Assembly (NCBI GenBank): GCA_030827135.1
Contig: JAURFE010000001.1
Coordinates: 1,000,368-1,064,367 of the forward strand
Length of the DNA stretch: 64,000 nucleotides
Reading direction: 5' to 3'
Source of the DNA: Vicinamibacterales bacterium
Lineage (GTDB): Bacteria > Acidobacteriota > Vicinamibacteria > Vicinamibacterales > SCN-69-37
A model generated the notes under the pieces. The model was not told the DNA's origin. It ran no database searches and saw only the letters and a program-made list of their open reading frames with translations. Both the position numbers and the translations under genes were made by a program. Position 1 is the stretch's first letter, and the number at the start of each line of letters is the position of its first letter. Below are positions 15,353 to 24,335 of this stretch, in pieces.

Positions 15353-16150
15353 ATGCCTGCGTTGCTGCCCGCACCCGCCGTCGTGCGTCCGCCTTTGAAA
15401 TGGGCGGGCGGCAAACGGTGGCAACTCCCGCACTTGCATCCCCTCTGGGAGCCGCACCGCCATCGTCGCCTTGTGGAACCGTTTTGTGGAGGGCTCGCGG
15501 TGGCTCTGGGGCTGCGACCGGAGCGCGGGTGGCTCAACGACGCCAATCCCCACGTGATCAATTTCTACCGGTGGATACAACGCGGTTTGGTCATTGCGTC
15601 CGCACAGACGCATTCGGAGGCAGCGTACTATCGCAATCGCACACGCTTCAATCGGGTGATCACCGGAGGTGATGCACACAGTGCCGAGGCCGCGGCGCTG
15701 TTTTATTACCTGAACCGGACCGGCTACAACGGCCTGTGCCGTTTTAATAGATCAGGCGAGTTCAACGTGCCGTTCGGACGGTACAAGAAGGTTGCGTACG
15801 TCCGCGACTTTTCACCGTGGCGCGATGTACTCGCGGGCTGGCGGTTCACGACCGGCGACTTCGAGGCGATGGCGTTGGATCCGGATGACTTCGTGTACGC
15901 GGACCCGCCCTACGATGTGGAATTCACACAATACGCGCGGACGAAGTTCACGTGGGACGATCAGGTGCGCACCGCGATGTGGCTGAGTCGTCATCCGGGG
16001 CCCGTGGTGCTGGTCAATCAGGCCACACGGCGTGTGCGTGAACTGTATGGCGATCTGGGGTTCACGCTGCGCTATCACGCTGCGCCGCGCCGCATCAGTT
16101 GTAATGGCGACCGGCGAGCCGCGAAAGAAATTCTCGCCATCCGGGAATAA
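15353..16150 (+). CDS. DNA adenine N6-methyltransferase, Dam/D12 class
   Basis: 265 residues. PPLKWAGGKRWQLPHLHPLW and RLVEPFCGGLAVALGL are the AdoMet-binding motifs (K.AGGK; EPF.GG) of D12-class enzymes. The catalytic motif is FVYADPPYDVEFTQY (DPPY near residue 184). LFYYLNRTGYNGLCRFNRSG, then EFNVPFGRYKK is the highly conserved D12 block typical of Dam (GATC-type) enzymes. No cognate restriction nuclease is encoded nearby, so it is an orphan methylase, possibly regulatory. Flanked upstream by gene remnants, which may mark an insertion-prone site. Target sequence is inferred only. Confidence 0.92.
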   Translation: MPALLPAPAVVRPPLKWAGGKRWQLPHLHPLWEPHRHRRLVEPFCGGLAVALGLRPERGWLNDANPHVINFYRWIQRGLVIASAQTHSEAAYYRNRTRFNRVITGGDAHSAEAAALFYYLNRTGYNGLCRFNRSGEFNVPFGRYKKVAYVRDFSPWRDVLAGWRFTTGDFEAMALDPDDFVYADPPYDVEFTQYARTKFTWDDQVRTAMWLSRHPGPVVLVNQATRRVRELYGDLGFTLRYHAAPRRISCNGDRRAAKEILAIRE

Positions 16151-16221
16151 CGGCACCCTCCCTCCAGTCACAGCAGCAGAGACAGCGACCACATTCCGTC
16201 AGGTCGCGATTGGAGGCCGTT

Positions 16222-16584
16222 ATGACTCGTCGCATCGCATTCGTTGGCATCACCGCATTGGCGTTGGTAGGCACCGCGGCACTACAGGCACAACCGCCGC
16301 GGCAGGGTAATCCGGATCAGCGTCCCCGCATCGAACAGCGGGGCCAGCAGCGGCAGCAGGGCATGGGCGCAATGCGTGGCCCTGGCGCCGGCGTCCGGAG
16401 GGGTGGCCCTGGCAGGCCCGGCATGGCCCTTCGCGGGCTCGACCTGACTGACGCCCAGAAGGAACAGGTCAAGGCGATTCATGAGAGAACGCGCCTGGAG
16501 GTTGAAGCCGTGCTGACGCCGGAACAGCTCGAAAAGCTCAAGGCCCGTCGCGGTGGACGTGGCGGCCGCGGTGGCGGCCAGTAA
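16222..16584 (+). CDS. Small Spy/LTXXQ-like secreted protein
   Basis: 120 residues from the ATG at 16222, 6 nt after GGAGG; an upstream TTG at 16210 overlaps that ribosome binding site. Signal peptide RRIAFVGITALALVGTAALQ. A Gln/Arg/Gly-rich middle is followed by LRGLDLTDAQKEQVKAIHER, then TRLEVEAVLTPEQLEKLKAR, matching the paired 'LT..Q...I' and 'LTPEQ..KL' helices of Spy/LTXXQ proteins, and a Gly-Arg-rich tail. Probable periplasmic chaperone or metal/envelope-stress protein; second such gene in the window. Confidence 0.75.
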   Translation: MTRRIAFVGITALALVGTAALQAQPPRQGNPDQRPRIEQRGQQRQQGMGAMRGPGAGVRRGGPGRPGMALRGLDLTDAQKEQVKAIHERTRLEVEAVLTPEQLEKLKARRGGRGGRGGGQ

Positions 16585-16627
16585 TTACACTGCGGACTTT
16601 TCCGCAGTCCGCAGCGAGCACTGACAG

Positions 16628-16662
16628 TTCAGGCCGGGAAACGCGCGGTTTCCCGGCCTGAA
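16628..16662 (+). terminator. Perfect 15-bp hairpin, probable terminator
   Basis: TTCAGGCCGGGAAAC pairs perfectly with GTTTCCCGGCCTGAA around a 5-nt GCGCG loop, 44 bp after the Spy-like stop. No T-run follows, so it may act in RNA 3'-end stabilisation or as a GC-rich terminator. Confidence 0.7.
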
Positions 16663-16696
16663 CAAGCGGGCACACTTCATGCACTAGACTGGAACG

Positions 16697-17176
16697 ATGA
16701 TTCGTCGAGCTCTCCTCCTCGTGGGTGCCGCCCTGGCGGCGTTCCACGTCTGGCTTTTTGCCGGACAGGTCTGGAGCGGTGCGCTGACGGATCCGGGCCT
16801 GATCTTCCGCTGGCTCGTTGCTGCCGGACTGATCGGTGGCCTCATTGTTCTGAAACGCCAGGGCGAATCCGTTGTGTGGGGGCGCAAGGCCGTTGCCCTC
16901 TGGGTACTTGCCGCCCTGCTTCATGGCCCCGCGCTCGCCACCCGCATTGAGTCTCCGGGGTCGGTCCCGATTCCCGAAATTGTCGTCACGCTGACGCAGA
17001 CGCTCGCCGGTCTTGTCGCTCTCGTCGGTCTTGGTCTTGTCCTCGCAGGCCTCGGCGCCCGTCGTCGTCCTGCATTCGTCGCGATCGGCCGCCTGGCCGC
17101 GTGCGCGTCGACGCCCGTGCTGCACCTCAGTGCGGGCCATCGCTTCGCCCCCCGACCACCCCCATCAACGAATTAG
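16697..17176 (+). CDS. Hypothetical small membrane protein
   Basis: 159 residues with about four hydrophobic segments: RALLLVGAALAAFHVWLFAG, LIFRWLVAAGLIGGLIVL, AVALWVLAALLHGPALA and VTLTQTLAGLVALVGLGLVL. The C-terminal 40 residues are Arg/Pro-rich and soluble. No family recognised. It ends just before the nonamer repeat region. Coding is supported by frame consistency and the membrane pattern. Confidence 0.6.
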   Translation: MIRRALLLVGAALAAFHVWLFAGQVWSGALTDPGLIFRWLVAAGLIGGLIVLKRQGESVVWGRKAVALWVLAALLHGPALATRIESPGSVPIPEIVVTLTQTLAGLVALVGLGLVLAGLGARRRPAFVAIGRLAACASTPVLHLSAGHRFAPRPPPSTN

Positions 17177-17208
17177 GCAATGAGGCAATACGGCAGTGAG
17201 GCAATGCC
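17177..17208. repeat. GGCAATGA nonamer-type repeat
   Basis: GGCAATGAGGCAATACGGCA followed by GTGAGGCAATGCC: the reverse complement of the ATTGCCTCA unit seen at 7048-7105 and 46345-46535. Confidence 0.7.
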
Positions 17209-17261
17209 GAACACGGCAGTGCCCTCGTTTCCCAGTTCCTCGATTGCACGATTCCGACAAC

Positions 17262-17317
17262 GATTTCCGATTTCCGATTTCCGATTTCCGATTTCCGATT
17301 TCCGTTTTCCGTTTTCA
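17262..17317 (+). repeat. Eight tandem heptamers (GATTTCC x6, GTTTTC-type x2) before the TonB receptor gene
   Basis: Six perfect GATTTCC units at 17262-17303 are followed by GTTTTCC and GTTTTCA. The array ends 17 bp before the start codon at 17335, with an AGGGG ribosome binding site between. Unit-number change would shift spacing between any upstream promoter element and the start, so it could tune expression. Confidence 0.85.
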
Positions 17318-17334
17318 GATGAACAGGGGTAGTT

Positions 17335-20007
17335 ATGCGTACGTTTCTAGGAGGAGTGTTCCTGGCGGTGGCGATGGGGATCGCCGCGCCGAATCTGGCG
17401 GCTGCGGTCGCCGACCAAACACGGGTCGCCACGATTGGTGGCAGTGTGACTGACACGACCGGCGCCGCCCTGCCGGGGGCGACGGTGGTGTTGCGGGACA
17501 TGGCCACAGGGCGCGAGTCCACGGTGCAGACCGATTCCGAAGGCAAGTACACCGTTGAAGCGACGACGATCGGGACGTATCTCGTGATCGTGTCGCGCCG
17601 CGGGTTCAGTGATGCGGCGCGCACGGTGGTGGTCACGCCGACCGAACGGCGCATGGATTTGCCGGTGCAGCTGGAGTTGGGGACGTTGTCCACCGAGGTC
17701 AGCGTCACGTCGAGCCGTGCGGAACGCGAGGTGCGTCAGATTCCCCTGCACATTGAGACGTTGTCCGGTGCGGCGGTCGCGCAGAGCAATCCCCTCTCGA
17801 CGGGTGATGCGCTGGCGTCGGTCGCGAACATCACGCCGGTGGGCGGCGGCCCCTTCGGCTTGCGTCCTCGTCTTCGCGGCCTCGATTCCACGCGACTGCT
17901 GGTGCTGGTCGACGGTGAGCGGTTGAACACGGCGCGGCAGGCGACCGAACGGACCGGTGCGGAAGTCGGCCTGATCTCGCCGGGCAGCATTGCCAGGATG
18001 GAAATCGTCAACGGAGCCGGCACGCTGATGTACGGATCGGACGCCCTCGCCGGCACGATCAACATCATCACGAATGAACCGCAGTTCTCCGACCGCCGGC
18101 AGCTTGTGTACGGCGCCAACAGCTTCTACACCAGCAACGAAGACGGCGGGCGCGCCACCCTCACTCTGGGCTTCACTGCGCCGCGGGTGGCCGTGCGCGT
18201 CCAGGGCGGCGGCGAGAACTACGGCAACTACACCGCCGGCCGGTTCACCCGTGAGGACACCACCCGGTTCTTCACGAGCGGCCAGCTCCGCCGCGCCGAC
18301 ACGATTGACGACGCGTTTGGCTTCACCTTCAAGGCCTTCCCTGATCCGTTCAACGCACCGTATGTGCGCACGAGCGACGAGATCCTGAATTCACAGGCGA
18401 GGGGCTACTTCGTGAATGCTTCGGCGCTGATGAAACTCGCCGAGCGCCGCACGTTGAAGCTGCGGTATCAGCAGCGCCGGATGGACAACATCGGCTTCCC
18501 CGATTTCGCGGCTCCGTATTTCTTCAATGCGACGTCGCTGCCGCACAGCCGTCTGGACCGCGCCTCGATCAAGTACGAAGCGCAGGCCATTACGCCGTGG
18601 CTGGCCAACCTGTCGGTGAGCGCGTATTACCAGCGCACGGAGCGTCTACTTGAGAACCTGCTGCCCGTGCAGTTCCCGGTGCCTACGGCACGGGTCTTTT
18701 TTCCGATCGCGGTCATGCGTCTCGACGTGTTGTCGCAGACCGAGCAGCGCGTGTGGACGCCTGGCGTCGATGTGCAGGCGGTCTGGGTGCCCGCGACGAA
18801 TCACCTCTTGACGACCGGCGCGACGTTTTATCGCGACCGCAGCAGCGACCGCCGTACGACCACCACCACGATGTCGATGGTGGGACAGGTCGCGATGGGT
18901 GCGCGTGGTCCGGCTGCTACCGTCTTCCCAACGCCCATGAAATTGGGCCCGCCGACGGTGGCCAACCCCGTGCGCGTGCCGGATGCCTCCCTGCAGAACA
19001 TCGCGGTGTTTGCACAGGACGAATGGCGTATCCGCCCGAATCTCTCGCTGGTCACCGGGCTGCGCGCGGACTTCTACGACGTCACGACGGAAGCGACGGC
19101 CGGCTACACCGTCGCGCCACTGGTCGCCGGCGCCGTGCCGGCCATCGACCCCGCGACGTTGCCTGATCCCAATGGCGCGACCTACAGCCGCTCGGCCGTG
19201 ACGGGCGACATCGGATTGATGGCCAATACAAATGGCGCGATCAGTCCGTTTGTGCGGTTCGGCCGCACGTATCGTCATCCGAATCTCGAGGAGATGTTGT
19301 ACGCCGGTCCCGCGACCGTCGGCAATCTGGCGCCCAACGTGCTGGTCAAGCCTGAAGTCGGCAACAACTTCGACATCGGCGCGAAGTTCCGGTTCGGGCG
19401 TCTGTCGGGTGGCGCATACGCGTTCCTGAATCAGTACCAGAACTTCATCGCGCAGGATCTGGTGGTCGCGACGACGCCGGCGGGCGCGCTGGCGCAGGCG
19501 ACCAACTATGCGGACGTCCGCATCTCGGGCGTGGAGCTCTCCGCCGATGCGCCGCTGTCGTTCCAGTACGGTGTGCTCACGCTGTCCGGATCGGCCGCCT
19601 TCACCCGCGGCACGATCACCGACGGCACCGATCCCCTCTCGGGCCACTCGCTCGCGAACACGCCGGCCGACAACATCACGCCGTCGAAGCTCGTGGCGAA
19701 CGCGCGCTTCACGCAGGCGAGCGGTCGCTGGTGGATGGAATACGGGATCCGCGCGCAGGGCCGTGTGGATCGCGTCGCGCAGGCGTTGCTCGACTCGCCG
19801 TTCCTCATCGCACAGGACCTGCTGGCGCTCGACGCACTCGCCATCCAGCGCGCCGCCGCCGGTGTTGACCTCTCGCGCGGCCGCGATCGCGTCACGCTAA
19901 CCTTCGCGGTCGAGAACCTGACGAACCGGTTCTATCGTGAGCACTTCCAGTTCGCACCCGCGCGCGGCCGGACGTTCACGGTGAGCCTTGGGATCGGGGC
20001 GTTCTAG
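17335..20007 (+). CDS. TonB-dependent outer-membrane receptor with N-terminal CarboxypepD_reg domain
   Basis: 890 residues. Signal peptide at 1-25, then a carboxypeptidase-regulatory-like beta domain (GGSVTDTTGAALPGATVVLR..GKYTVEAT..YLVIVSRRGFS), a plug domain (LSTGDALASVANITPVGGG; PRLRGLDSTRLLVLVDGERL; ARMEIVNGAGTLMYGSDALA, then GTINIITNEP) and a 22-strand-type barrel ending in FTVSLGIGAF with the terminal Phe used by BAM. The plug 'GSDALAGTINI' block resembles siderophore/heme/vitamin-type receptors, but the ligand cannot be read. No TonB, ExbB or ABC genes are adjacent. A heptamer array lies immediately upstream. Confidence 0.92.
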   Translation: MRTFLGGVFLAVAMGIAAPNLAAAVADQTRVATIGGSVTDTTGAALPGATVVLRDMATGRESTVQTDSEGKYTVEATTIGTYLVIVSRRGFSDAARTVVVTPTERRMDLPVQLELGTLSTEVSVTSSRAEREVRQIPLHIETLSGAAVAQSNPLSTGDALASVANITPVGGGPFGLRPRLRGLDSTRLLVLVDGERLNTARQATERTGAEVGLISPGSIARMEIVNGAGTLMYGSDALAGTINIITNEPQFSDRRQLVYGANSFYTSNEDGGRATLTLGFTAPRVAVRVQGGGENYGNYTAGRFTREDTTRFFTSGQLRRADTIDDAFGFTFKAFPDPFNAPYVRTSDEILNSQARGYFVNASALMKLAERRTLKLRYQQRRMDNIGFPDFAAPYFFNATSLPHSRLDRASIKYEAQAITPWLANLSVSAYYQRTERLLENLLPVQFPVPTARVFFPIAVMRLDVLSQTEQRVWTPGVDVQAVWVPATNHLLTTGATFYRDRSSDRRTTTTTMSMVGQVAMGARGPAATVFPTPMKLGPPTVANPVRVPDASLQNIAVFAQDEWRIRPNLSLVTGLRADFYDVTTEATAGYTVAPLVAGAVPAIDPATLPDPNGATYSRSAVTGDIGLMANTNGAISPFVRFGRTYRHPNLEEMLYAGPATVGNLAPNVLVKPEVGNNFDIGAKFRFGRLSGGAYAFLNQYQNFIAQDLVVATTPAGALAQATNYADVRISGVELSADAPLSFQYGVLTLSGSAAFTRGTITDGTDPLSGHSLANTPADNITPSKLVANARFTQASGRWWMEYGIRAQGRVDRVAQALLDSPFLIAQDLLALDALAIQRAAAGVDLSRGRDRVTLTFAVENLTNRFYREHFQFAPARGRTFTVSLGIGAF

Positions 20008-20021
20008 TCAAGAACCGAGTT

Positions 20022-20212
20022 ATTGAGGATTGAGGATGGAGGATTGAGGATTGGCAATTGGGGGCTGATGCTTCCAATTGGGGATTGTGGGATTGGCTCA
20101 ATCCCTCAATCCCTCAATCCCTCAATCCCTCAATCCCTCAATCCCTCAATCAATCCTCAATCCGGCAATTGAACAATTGCCAATCCTCAATCCTCCATCC
20201 TCCATCCTCAAT
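20022..20212. repeat. Long inverted repeat with 39-bp arms and an internal octamer array
   Basis: Arms at 20022-20060 and 20174-20212 are reverse complements with one mismatch, built from ATTGAGG/GATTGAGGATGG-type oligomers. The loop contains six perfect CAATCCCT units (20099-20146). It occupies almost the whole gap between the TonB receptor and the next gene and would form a large transcript hairpin, so it could act as a terminator or RNA end. Confidence 0.85.
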
Positions 20213-20227
20213 TGACGGGATCTCTCC

Positions 20228-20902
20228 ATGAGCTCTTCACTGATCCACTACATCCCGATCGTCACTACGATTCTCGCGATTCCATTCGCGGTGGCCATCG
20301 GACGCCGGTATGGGCAACACCCTGAACGCCTGCACCTGTTGTGGTGGGCGATCGGGGTGGGCGCCTACGCGGCGGGGACCCTCACCGAGTCACTGACGGC
20401 CTTGTTCGGCTGGCAGGAGCCGGTGTTCCGTCTCTGGTACATCACCGGCGCGCTTCTTGGAGGCGCGCCGCTGGCCCAGGGCACGGTCTACCTGATGCTC
20501 AAGAAGCGGACCGCGCACCTCTTGACCGCGGCCCTGGTCCTCACGGTTGCGGTCGCATCGGTGGCCGTCTGGTCGTCACCCATTCAGTACGAGTGGGTGG
20601 AATCCCATCGGCTCAGCGGCCGGGTGTTTGAGTGGACGTGGGTGCGCCGGTTCAGTCCGTTCATCAACCTCTATGCGGTGATCTTCCTGGTCGGAGGCGC
20701 CATCCTTTCCGCCGTGAAGTTCAGCAGGAGTGATGCGACGCGCCATCGCATGTGGGCAAACGTCTGGATCGCCGCCGGCGCGATCCTGCCAGGCATCGGC
20801 GGTGCGTTCACGCGGTTTGGTTACACCGAAGTCCTCTACGTCATGGAACTGCTCGGCCTGCTCATGATGTGGCGGGGCTACGTGATCAGCGTGAGACCCT
20901 GA
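20228..20902 (+). CDS. Hypothetical multi-pass membrane protein
   Basis: 224 residues with about seven hydrophobic segments spread over the whole length, starting IPIVTTILAIPFAVAIGRRY and ending VLYVMELLGLLMMWRGYVIS. No motif of a known transporter or sensor seen. A conserved-looking HPERLHLLWWAIGVGAYAAG stretch follows the first helix. The gene has its own start after the long inverted repeat. 20903-21014 holds nothing I can support. Confidence 0.65.
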   Translation: MSSSLIHYIPIVTTILAIPFAVAIGRRYGQHPERLHLLWWAIGVGAYAAGTLTESLTALFGWQEPVFRLWYITGALLGGAPLAQGTVYLMLKKRTAHLLTAALVLTVAVASVAVWSSPIQYEWVESHRLSGRVFEWTWVRRFSPFINLYAVIFLVGGAILSAVKFSRSDATRHRMWANVWIAAGAILPGIGGAFTRFGYTEVLYVMELLGLLMMWRGYVISVRP

Positions 20903-21014
20903 GGCACAGACCTGCAGATCGCGCCCAGATGACCGGGCGTGTAGCGGTACAGGCTCCGACGCGCCAGCAGCCGCCGGGCGCCGGCGGATCTTCATCGCCT
21001 GGTCCCCCCGAGCC

Positions 21015-21320
21015 TCAGCGCTGGGCGAGCCGTCGCTTCGCCTGTTGCGGACCACTGTCAGCAAACAGCGACCGGATGATCACGGCCAGCGCGTCCTGCA
21101 CGTCCACACTCCCGTGACGCGCGATGAAGTCGCAGGCGCGCAACACCTCCAATTGGGCCGGCACGTGCTCCGGGTCGTGAACGAATACGGCGCAGTCAAC
21201 CTGTTCGGCAGGGGCCTGCGCGAACGCGCCGCCGCACCCACCTCGATCGCGCACCCGGATCACCGCGCCGAAGTGCGCCGGACCATCACCGAGATCCGGT
21301 ACTTCGATCTTGTGCAAGAC
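21015..21320 (-). CDS. Possible small hypothetical protein
   Basis: The minus frame ending at 21015 shows steady G/C-ending codons over about 100 residues (KIEVPDLGDGPAHFGAVIRV..CAVFVHDPEHVPAQLEVLRA CDF..SVDVQDALAVIIRSLF). The frame is open back to 21479, but that part overlaps the epimerase gene; TTG near 21320 or an internal GTG could start it. No family recognised. It may also be the relic end of a longer gene. Confidence 0.4.
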   Translation of the reverse strand, partial: VLHKIEVPDLGDGPAHFGAVIRVRDRGGCGGAFAQAPAEQVDCAVFVHDPEHVPAQLEVLRACDFIARHGSVDVQDALAVIIRSLFADSGPQQAKRRLAQR

Positions 21321-22266
21321 GTCGGGTGGGGCGAAACTGCAGCACCGCGGCGGCTCGGGCTGGACTAAATACGGCCCGAGACGAGGCCTGAATGAGCGCG
21401 GAGTCCTCGGCGGGAAACACCGGAGGGCTCCCTGTCCACCGGCGCCCCAACTCGCGGCGGAGCCGCGCCAAAACGCCACGGTCTCGCAGTCGCGCAGCCA
21501 TCGTCAGGCACTCCTCCGTTGATCGACGCACAGTGGCGGGACGGCCCACCTCGGCCTCCAGCGCGTCATAAAAAGCCGCCCATGTGATGGGCCGCCCGTC
21601 GGTGATGATGAACCGGCCATCGATACGGCCGACCGTGAGTGCCGCACGAACCGCGTCGGCAAGGTCCTGCACATGAATGAGATTGGCGATGCCCCGACCA
21701 TGGTCGGGCACCAGTAACATCCCCCGGCGCATCAATTCCAGCACCGTCCCTGTCCACCATCCACCACTCGACCCATACACGCAGCCGGGTTGGAGGATGC
21801 CGAGTTCAGGACCATCAGTCTGCGCCAGCAGCGCGCGCTCGATCGCCACCTTGCTCTGCGAATAGGCATCGTCCCGTGTGGTGTACGGTCCGGTTTCGTC
21901 GACCAAGCCGTCGGTCGGAAGCTCGTACACGCTGATCGTGCTGACATGAATGAACCGCTGGACGCCCATCTGACCGGCCGCGGCCCTGAGCGCCAGTGTC
22001 CCCTCGACGTCCAGCGTCGACCACTCGGTCGCGTTGTCGTGGTTCGCCCGTGCGCAGTGAACGACCGCCGCACATCCCTCAAGCGCACGCACAAAACAAT
22101 CAACGTCGGCCAGGTCGCCGGTAACCCATGACAGGTCTTTGCCCGCAGGCGCAGGGTCCCGACGTCTTGTCAGCGCTCGCACGGCCCACCCGCTGCTCGT
22201 CAGCAACGAGACGACGTGCCGCCCCACGTACCCGGACGCGCCAGTGAGAAAGACAACCGGCTTCAT
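21286..22266 (-). CDS. NAD(P)-dependent epimerase/dehydratase-like SDR
   Basis: 326 residues from the ATG at 22266 (MKPVVFLTGASGYVGRHVVS), which overlaps the upstream gene's stop as ATGA. Extended-SDR features: GASGYVG dinucleotide motif, WVTGDLADVD, VVHCARAN, HVSTISVYE, DAYSQSKVAIERAL (active-site YxxxK as Y-S-Q-S-K), LGILQPGCVYG, NLIHVQDLADAV. Substrate unknown; likely a nucleotide-sugar or sterol/isoprenoid-like dehydratase or reductase. The last 30 residues look atypical for the family. Confidence 0.85.
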   Translation of the reverse strand: MKPVVFLTGASGYVGRHVVSLLTSSGWAVRALTRRRDPAPAGKDLSWVTGDLADVDCFVRALEGCAAVVHCARANHDNATEWSTLDVEGTLALRAAAGQMGVQRFIHVSTISVYELPTDGLVDETGPYTTRDDAYSQSKVAIERALLAQTDGPELGILQPGCVYGSSGGWWTGTVLELMRRGMLLVPDHGRGIANLIHVQDLADAVRAALTVGRIDGRFIITDGRPITWAAFYDALEAEVGRPATVRRSTEECLTMAARLRDRGVLARLRRELGRRWTGSPPVFPAEDSALIQASSRAVFSPARAAAVLQFRPTRRLAQDRSTGSR

Positions 22267-22700
22267 GGCCGTGACAGGACTCGACCATGCAGTTGTGAGA
22301 CAGCAGCCGCATGTGCCTCGTATAACAGGTGCGCCACGCTGACCGGAGCGTTGCCACCCGGACACTCGCGCAGGTTCTCAGCGTGTACCTTCGCGCGCAG
22401 GAATTCATCCTGCCCCCCGACGCCAGACACCGCGTTGGGTGCGAACGCCATCCTTGATGTGCCCATGTCGTGGCACGTAACTATGACACCACCGGATTCC
22501 ACTCGGCGAAGCCCCTTTTGGCTGGGGGGGGTGGGTGGCCCGATGACGCACGCGGGATTGTGCAGAGCGCGGTCCCATCCGCCCACCGGTGCTGATTCAG
22601 CACTCCCCCCGGCGGCTTTGGCGAGCACCCGGCTGGCGATGCCCTGGGGCGTGGACGTGACGAGCGACTGCAGCGTGAGGACTTCTGACGGAGGAATCAT
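22263..22700 (-). CDS. Hypothetical protein coupled to the epimerase gene
   Basis: 145 residues from an ATG at 22700 (MIPPSEVLTLQSLVTSTPQG); an in-frame ATG at 22739 would add 13 residues. The C-terminus FLRAKVHAENLREC..APVSVAHLLYEAHAAAVSQL is amphipathic helical. The stop TGA overlaps the epimerase ATG, which supports both being real and co-translated. No Shine-Dalgarno seen before 22700. No family recognised. Confidence 0.5.
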   Translation of the reverse strand: MIPPSEVLTLQSLVTSTPQGIASRVLAKAAGGSAESAPVGGWDRALHNPACVIGPPTPPSQKGLRRVESGGVIVTCHDMGTSRMAFAPNAVSGVGGQDEFLRAKVHAENLRECPGGNAPVSVAHLLYEAHAAAVSQLHGRVLSRP

Positions 22701-22778
22701 CTCAAGGAGCAGTCTACGCCCGAAGGTCTTACACAACACTTACACGCGGCCGTGCGCGGGACCGATACGCTGAAGGGC

Positions 22779-24260
22779 ATGGCGAACGCACCGGTGATCA
22801 TCCAGGGCGGCATGGGCGTCGGTATCTCGAACTGGCAGCTCGCCCGGGCGGTGTCAGCACTCGGCCAACTCGGCGTCGTGAGCGGCACGGCCCTGGACCA
22901 CGTGCTGGCTCGGCGACTCCAGATGGGCGACCCCGGGGGTCACATGCGGCGGGCCCTGGATCACTTCCCCGTGCCCCACCTCGCGGAGGACGTCTGGAAC
23001 ACGTACTACATCGCGGGCGGCAAAGCCCCTACCGCGTCGTTTGCACTCCCGCCCATGCAGACGACCGAACCCAGCCTCGAATGGCTGAGGCTCTGTGTCG
23101 TGGCGAACTTCGTCGAAGTGTTCCTCGCGCGTGAAGGACACAGCCATCCGGTCGGCATCAACTACCTCGAGAAGATCCAGATTCCCCATCTGCCGTCGGT
23201 CTACGGCGCCATGCTCGCGGGTGTGAGTTACGTGTTGATGGGTGCTGGGATTCCACTGAAGATTCCGGGCGTGCTCGACCGCTACGTGCACCACGAACCC
23301 GCCACCTATCCGCTGCACGTCACAGGAGACGACGGCGAGGGTGGCGGCCACCTGCTGACGTTTGATCCGCAGGAGGTCATTGGCGTGGGCCCCGACGCGC
23401 CGCCACTCACGCGACCCGCCTTTCTGGCCATCATCGCGTCCGACGTGCTCGCGCTCACCCTTCATCGCCGGGCCAACGGCCGCGTTGACGGCTTTATCGT
23501 GGAGGGCCCGACGGCCGGTGGCCACAATGCCCCGCCGCGAGGCGCGTTGCAGTTGACCGCGGACGGCGAACCCATTTACGGGCCAAGAGATGAGGTGAAC
23601 CTCGAAAAGCTCCGCGCGATCGGGCTTCCCTTCTGGCTGGCAGGCGGCGCGGCGGCACCGGGCAAACTGCAGGAAGCCCTCGATGCCGGCGCATCAGGTA
23701 TTCAGGTCGGCACCGCCTTCGCGCTGTGTGATGACTCCGGCCTGCGCGATGACGCACGGCAGGAGTTGCTGCAGCGCGCCCGTACCGGCGACGCACACGT
23801 GTTCACCAGTCCCGTCGCCTCCCCCGCGGGATTCCCATTCAAGGTGGCGGAGTTGCCTGGCTCGCTGTCGGACCCGGAGATCCTGAAGGCGCGACCACGC
23901 ATCTGCGACCTCGGCTATCTCCGCGAAGCCTATCGCTCAGACGATGGCGCGGTGGGTTTCCGCTGCCCGGCGGAGCCGGTGAATCTGTATGCCGTGAAGG
24001 GTGGCGATCCCGAAGCCACGACCGGACGCGCCTGTATCTGCAATGCGCTCATGGCCAGCGCGGGCCTGCCCCAGGTGCGCGCGGGTCGATATACGGAACC
24101 GCCGATTGTCACGATGGGCGACGACGTGCAGGGAACCATGCGCTTCCTGCCGTCAGGCGAGACGCGTTACGACGCTGCAGACGTGGTCCGCGTGTTGCTC
24201 GCCGAGTGTGACGCCCGCGCAGCCGCACAGAATCCCGCGATTCCCGTCTCGGCGCTGTAG
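22779..24260 (+). CDS. Nitronate monooxygenase/2-nitropropane dioxygenase-like flavoenzyme
   Basis: 493 residues from the ATG at 22779; a GTG at 22752 is an alternative. PVIIQGGMGVGISNWQLARA is the FMN-binding start of the NMO-type TIM barrel. Further matches: VSYVLMGAGIPLKIPGVLDR, FIVEGPTAGGHNAPPRG (the active-site His region), LPFWLAGGAAAPGKLQEALD, AGASGIQVGTAFALCDDSGL. It is longer than classical NMO (about 320-380) with an extra Cys-rich C-terminal section (ACICNALMASAGL). It may act on nitronates or serve as an enoyl-reductase-like or unknown oxidoreductase. Confidence 0.85.
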   Translation: MANAPVIIQGGMGVGISNWQLARAVSALGQLGVVSGTALDHVLARRLQMGDPGGHMRRALDHFPVPHLAEDVWNTYYIAGGKAPTASFALPPMQTTEPSLEWLRLCVVANFVEVFLAREGHSHPVGINYLEKIQIPHLPSVYGAMLAGVSYVLMGAGIPLKIPGVLDRYVHHEPATYPLHVTGDDGEGGGHLLTFDPQEVIGVGPDAPPLTRPAFLAIIASDVLALTLHRRANGRVDGFIVEGPTAGGHNAPPRGALQLTADGEPIYGPRDEVNLEKLRAIGLPFWLAGGAAAPGKLQEALDAGASGIQVGTAFALCDDSGLRDDARQELLQRARTGDAHVFTSPVASPAGFPFKVAELPGSLSDPEILKARPRICDLGYLREAYRSDDGAVGFRCPAEPVNLYAVKGGDPEATTGRACICNALMASAGLPQVRAGRYTEPPIVTMGDDVQGTMRFLPSGETRYDAADVVRVLLAECDARAAAQNPAIPVSAL

Positions 24261-24335
24261 CCCTGGGCGCACGTCAACACGGTGTGGAACCCGAGCAGGC
24301 GATAGCTCTCAAACCGGGCTTGGCGCGCTGAACAT

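Noticed and set aside
17262-17317. CRISPR-like array
   Set aside because: Units are 7 bp with no spacers; a plain tandem repeat.
20022-20212. CRISPR or IS terminal repeats
   Set aside because: Arms are inverted, built from 7-9 bp units, with no transposase or spacer pattern inside.
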